This document shows, one piece after another, positions 5,747 through 7,053 of a stretch of 7,053 bases of DNA. The position numbers and the translations under genes were made by a program. Below the pieces are notes generated by a model that saw only the letters and a program-made list of their open reading frames with translations, was not told where the DNA came from and did no database searches. Position 1 is the first letter of the stretch. The number at the start of each line of letters is the position of its first letter. Location: the NCBI GenBank assembly GCA_030431355.1, contig JAUIJG010000284.1, forward strand, positions 1 to 7,053. Reading direction: 5' to 3'. Source of the stretch: a bacterium. GTDB taxonomy: Bacteria > Cyanobacteriota > Vampirovibrionia > Obscuribacterales > Obscuribacteraceae.

Positions 5747-5775
5747 ATTATAGCCACCTCTTAGCAAGATGACCA
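5747..5775 (-). promoter_or_regulatory. Promoter of the TetR gene
   Basis: A perfect -10 TATAAT is on the minus strand at 5752-5747. With 17-bp spacing the -35 is TGGTCA (5775-5770), 4/6 to consensus. The start would be near 5740, inside the operator-like dyad, giving a leader of about 32 bases. Confidence 0.6.
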
Positions 5776-5844
5776 GATTGCCATTATAAAGCGCCCGATT
5801 GCAATTTCCGAAATCAAAAGGAAATCTATGTAACTTTTAGGCAG

Positions 5845-5871
5845 GATTTAAGCCTTTAAAAGGCCCGGATC
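5845..5871. repeat. Imperfect 27-bp palindrome upstream of the exported-protein promoter
   Basis: The core GCCTTT-A-AAAGGC (5852-5864) is a perfect odd-length dyad. GAT (5845-5847) and ATC (5869-5871) extend the symmetry after a 4-base mismatch. It ends 6 bases before the -35 at 5878, where an activator or repressor could sit. No T-run follows, so it is not an obvious terminator. Confidence 0.4.
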
Positions 5872-5877
5872 TATATA

Positions 5878-5906
5878 TTGGATTGATTCAATAAGTTTGA
5901 TATAAG
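5878..5906 (+). promoter_or_regulatory. Extended -10 promoter for the two exported-protein genes
   Basis: The -10 TATAAG (5901-5906) is preceded by TGA, giving the extended -10 form TGnTATAAG. The -35 TTGGAT (5878-5883) is 17 bases away and weak, as extended -10 promoters allow. The start would be near 5913, with a leader of about 62 bases. A second, weaker possibility is TTAGCA-18-TATAAA at 5761-5790. Confidence 0.48.
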
Positions 5907-5974
5907 CCAGACGGTTTTCAAGAAGGACATCAGTGCTCCGTTGAAACCATCCGGTAAACAAGAGGAAATTCAAT

Positions 5975-6550
5975 ATGCTTCGATCATCCTTGATCCTTTC
6001 TCTGGCAATTGCCACAACATTCGCGGTTCCTGCATTTTCAGCAGATAAGCCGGCCGGCGGATCTTCCGTCAACTCCCTGAGCGTAAGCGAAGGCAAAGCC
6101 TCAGAAGTAAAAGGAAATATCAGCTCCGGTAAAAAGATTCCCCTGGGTTGGGCGGAAAAAAGCTCCGTTGCTTGCTTCCCCGGAACCAGATTCGAAATGT
6201 TCAACGGTAACCATGTTTTCTATAGAACTACATTGCCGGCCGGTAAACAGATAAAGATCAAATTGGAGCCCACGGATAAAGCCAAGACTATCAATCTGTA
6301 TGCATTGAGACAGTCTGCAGGCGGCAACCAGCCCGTACCACCAAATGTGGAATCAGCAATCTCCGCTGAAGCCAGCTACCCGATCTACGCACGCAAAGGC
6401 GGCAAGATCATCAAAAACGCTGACGATGGAGTTCGCAAAGTGGAATTCATTTCGGTCAAACAGCCCTACAGCATTCTCATCGGAGTAGCCGGAGCCAAAG
6501 GCGCCACCGAAGGAGAATACAAACTGAGCGTTGCCGTAGAACCTCGCTAA
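5975..6550 (+). CDS. Small exported beta-sandwich protein, pre-peptidase C-terminal-like
   Basis: This 191-residue protein has a signal peptide: hydrophobic core about 5-19 and AFSA cleavage region at 20-23. It is therefore periplasmic or secreted. After a Ser/Gly-rich linker (about 27-52), residues 55-190 show strand-like alternation, with HVFYRTTLPAGKQIKIKLEP (80-99), KTINLYAL (104-111) and a closing EYKLSVAVEP (181-190). The order, FYR-x-x-LPAG, then K-x-x-LEP, then Y-x-L-x-V, resembles PPC-type beta-sandwich domains found beside secreted enzymes, but here the domain stands alone with no enzyme (weak family inference). AGAGGA is 8 bases before the ATG. The next gene starts 40 bases after the stop, so the two are probably co-transcribed. 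There is a single Cys (C67), so no internal disulfide. Export is well supported; function is unknown. Confidence 0.84.
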   Translation: MLRSSLILSLAIATTFAVPAFSADKPAGGSSVNSLSVSEGKASEVKGNISSGKKIPLGWAEKSSVACFPGTRFEMFNGNHVFYRTTLPAGKQIKIKLEPTDKAKTINLYALRQSAGGNQPVPPNVESAISAEASYPIYARKGGKIIKNADDGVRKVEFISVKQPYSILIGVAGAKGATEGEYKLSVAVEPR

Positions 6551-6590
6551 AAAACAGTCTAGTTCACAGTCACAATAAGGAGATTGATAG

Positions 6591-7034
6591 ATGCACTTGA
6601 CAAAGAAATCAATGGTAGCCGGACTTGCAGCAGTAAGCATGTCACTAGTTTCTCTTGCCGCATCGGCATCTCATGTACTTGATGCTGAAATGAGAAGCTC
6701 CGATATCCGGATGCCTTCTCAGATGAAAGCCGGTCAAAAGTATGATGTCGTTGTAAAAGTGAAAAACGTAGGTTCCATGAAGTGGCAGGGAAGAGACTTC
6801 CAGATGCTGAGCAAAATCACCCGCAGTCCTTCCGGCGCTCCTGCTCAGAGAGATGAATTCACTCCCCATGTCTACCTGAAAGATTCCGTTCAAACAGATG
6901 CTAAGACGGAATTTCACTACAAAGTCCAAGCCCCTACCTGGACAGGCAACTGGGAGCTGACAATGTCGATGGCAAAAGGAAGCAGCCGTTTCGGTGACAT
7001 CGTCAAGAAATCAGTTAAGGTAGTCGGAGACTAG
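6591..7034 (+). CDS. Small exported Ig-like (NBR1/FW-like) single-domain protein
   Basis: This 147-residue protein has a basic start (HLTKK), hydrophobic core about 9-22 and a good signal peptidase site at ASA (24-26). The mature part is one beta-sandwich. VVVKVKNVGSMKWQG (53-67) matches the N-x-G-x-x-x-W turn of Ig-like domains of the NBR1 'four tryptophan' type. APTWTGNWELTMSMAKGSSRFGD (114-136) matches their G-x-W-x-L and F-G region, and SVKVVG closes the fold. W65, W117 and W121 are retained. In bacteria such domains serve binding or scaffold roles, and no enzymatic residues are seen. AGGAG is 8 bases before the ATG. It follows the previous exported gene by 40 bases, so they likely share a promoter and a compartment. 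The mature protein has no Cys. Only 19 bases follow the stop, so later operon members cannot be judged. Confidence 0.84.
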   Translation: MHLTKKSMVAGLAAVSMSLVSLAASASHVLDAEMRSSDIRMPSQMKAGQKYDVVVKVKNVGSMKWQGRDFQMLSKITRSPSGAPAQRDEFTPHVYLKDSVQTDAKTEFHYKVQAPTWTGNWELTMSMAKGSSRFGDIVKKSVKVVGD

Positions 7035-7053
7035 TTCTTCCCAATTCTCTTAG

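Noticed and set aside
5848..6204. Minus-strand 118-codon frame across the start of the exported-protein gene
   Set aside because: It lies opposite a well-supported signal-peptide gene and its promoter, and resembles no family I know.

Overview
The window is 7,053 bases of densely coded bacterial DNA with moderate GC and usually clear Shine-Dalgarno sites. It carries eight protein genes, one of them cut off by the left edge. I see no rRNA, tRNA, CRISPR array or insertion sequence. A eukaryote-like Ser/Thr kinase beside a tetratricopeptide-repeat (TPR) gene, plus several small exported beta-rich proteins, fits a bacterium rich in signalling and exported proteins. The kinase activation-loop wording and overall style remind me of Candidatus Obscuribacterales (Melainabacteria/Vampirovibrionia). 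That placement is a low-confidence impression, and Acidobacteria- or Planctomycetes-like hosts are not excluded.

Layout. (1) 1-572, minus strand: the N-terminal 190 residues of a DASS/SLC13-type sodium-coupled anion transporter, started by TTG. (2) 573-824: a divergent intergenic region with a near-perfect palindrome and a direct repeat but no promoter I trust. (3) 825-2102, 2141-3472 and 3618-4622, plus strand: an exported TPR protein, a cytoplasmic Ser/Thr kinase (38 bases later, probably co-transcribed) and an exported protein with two IPT/TIG-like domains, the last perhaps a separate unit. (4) 4687-4992 and 5115-5708, minus strand: a 101-residue cysteine-rich small protein and, upstream of it, a TetR-family repressor. 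(5) 5975-6550 and 6591-7034, plus strand: two small exported beta-sandwich proteins 40 bases apart, probably an operon behind an extended -10 promoter.

The most interesting part is the TetR/cysteine-rich pair. Two palindromes built on the half-site ATTAGGACCGG lie in the promoter of the small gene, one in the spacer between -35 and -10 and one just downstream of -10. A degenerate third copy lies just after a perfect TATAAT at the repressor's own promoter. This reads as a self-regulated switch whose main output is an uncharacterised Cys/His-rich small protein. The repressor itself has a CxxxC pair in its ligand domain that could sense a thiol-reactive or metal signal (inference).
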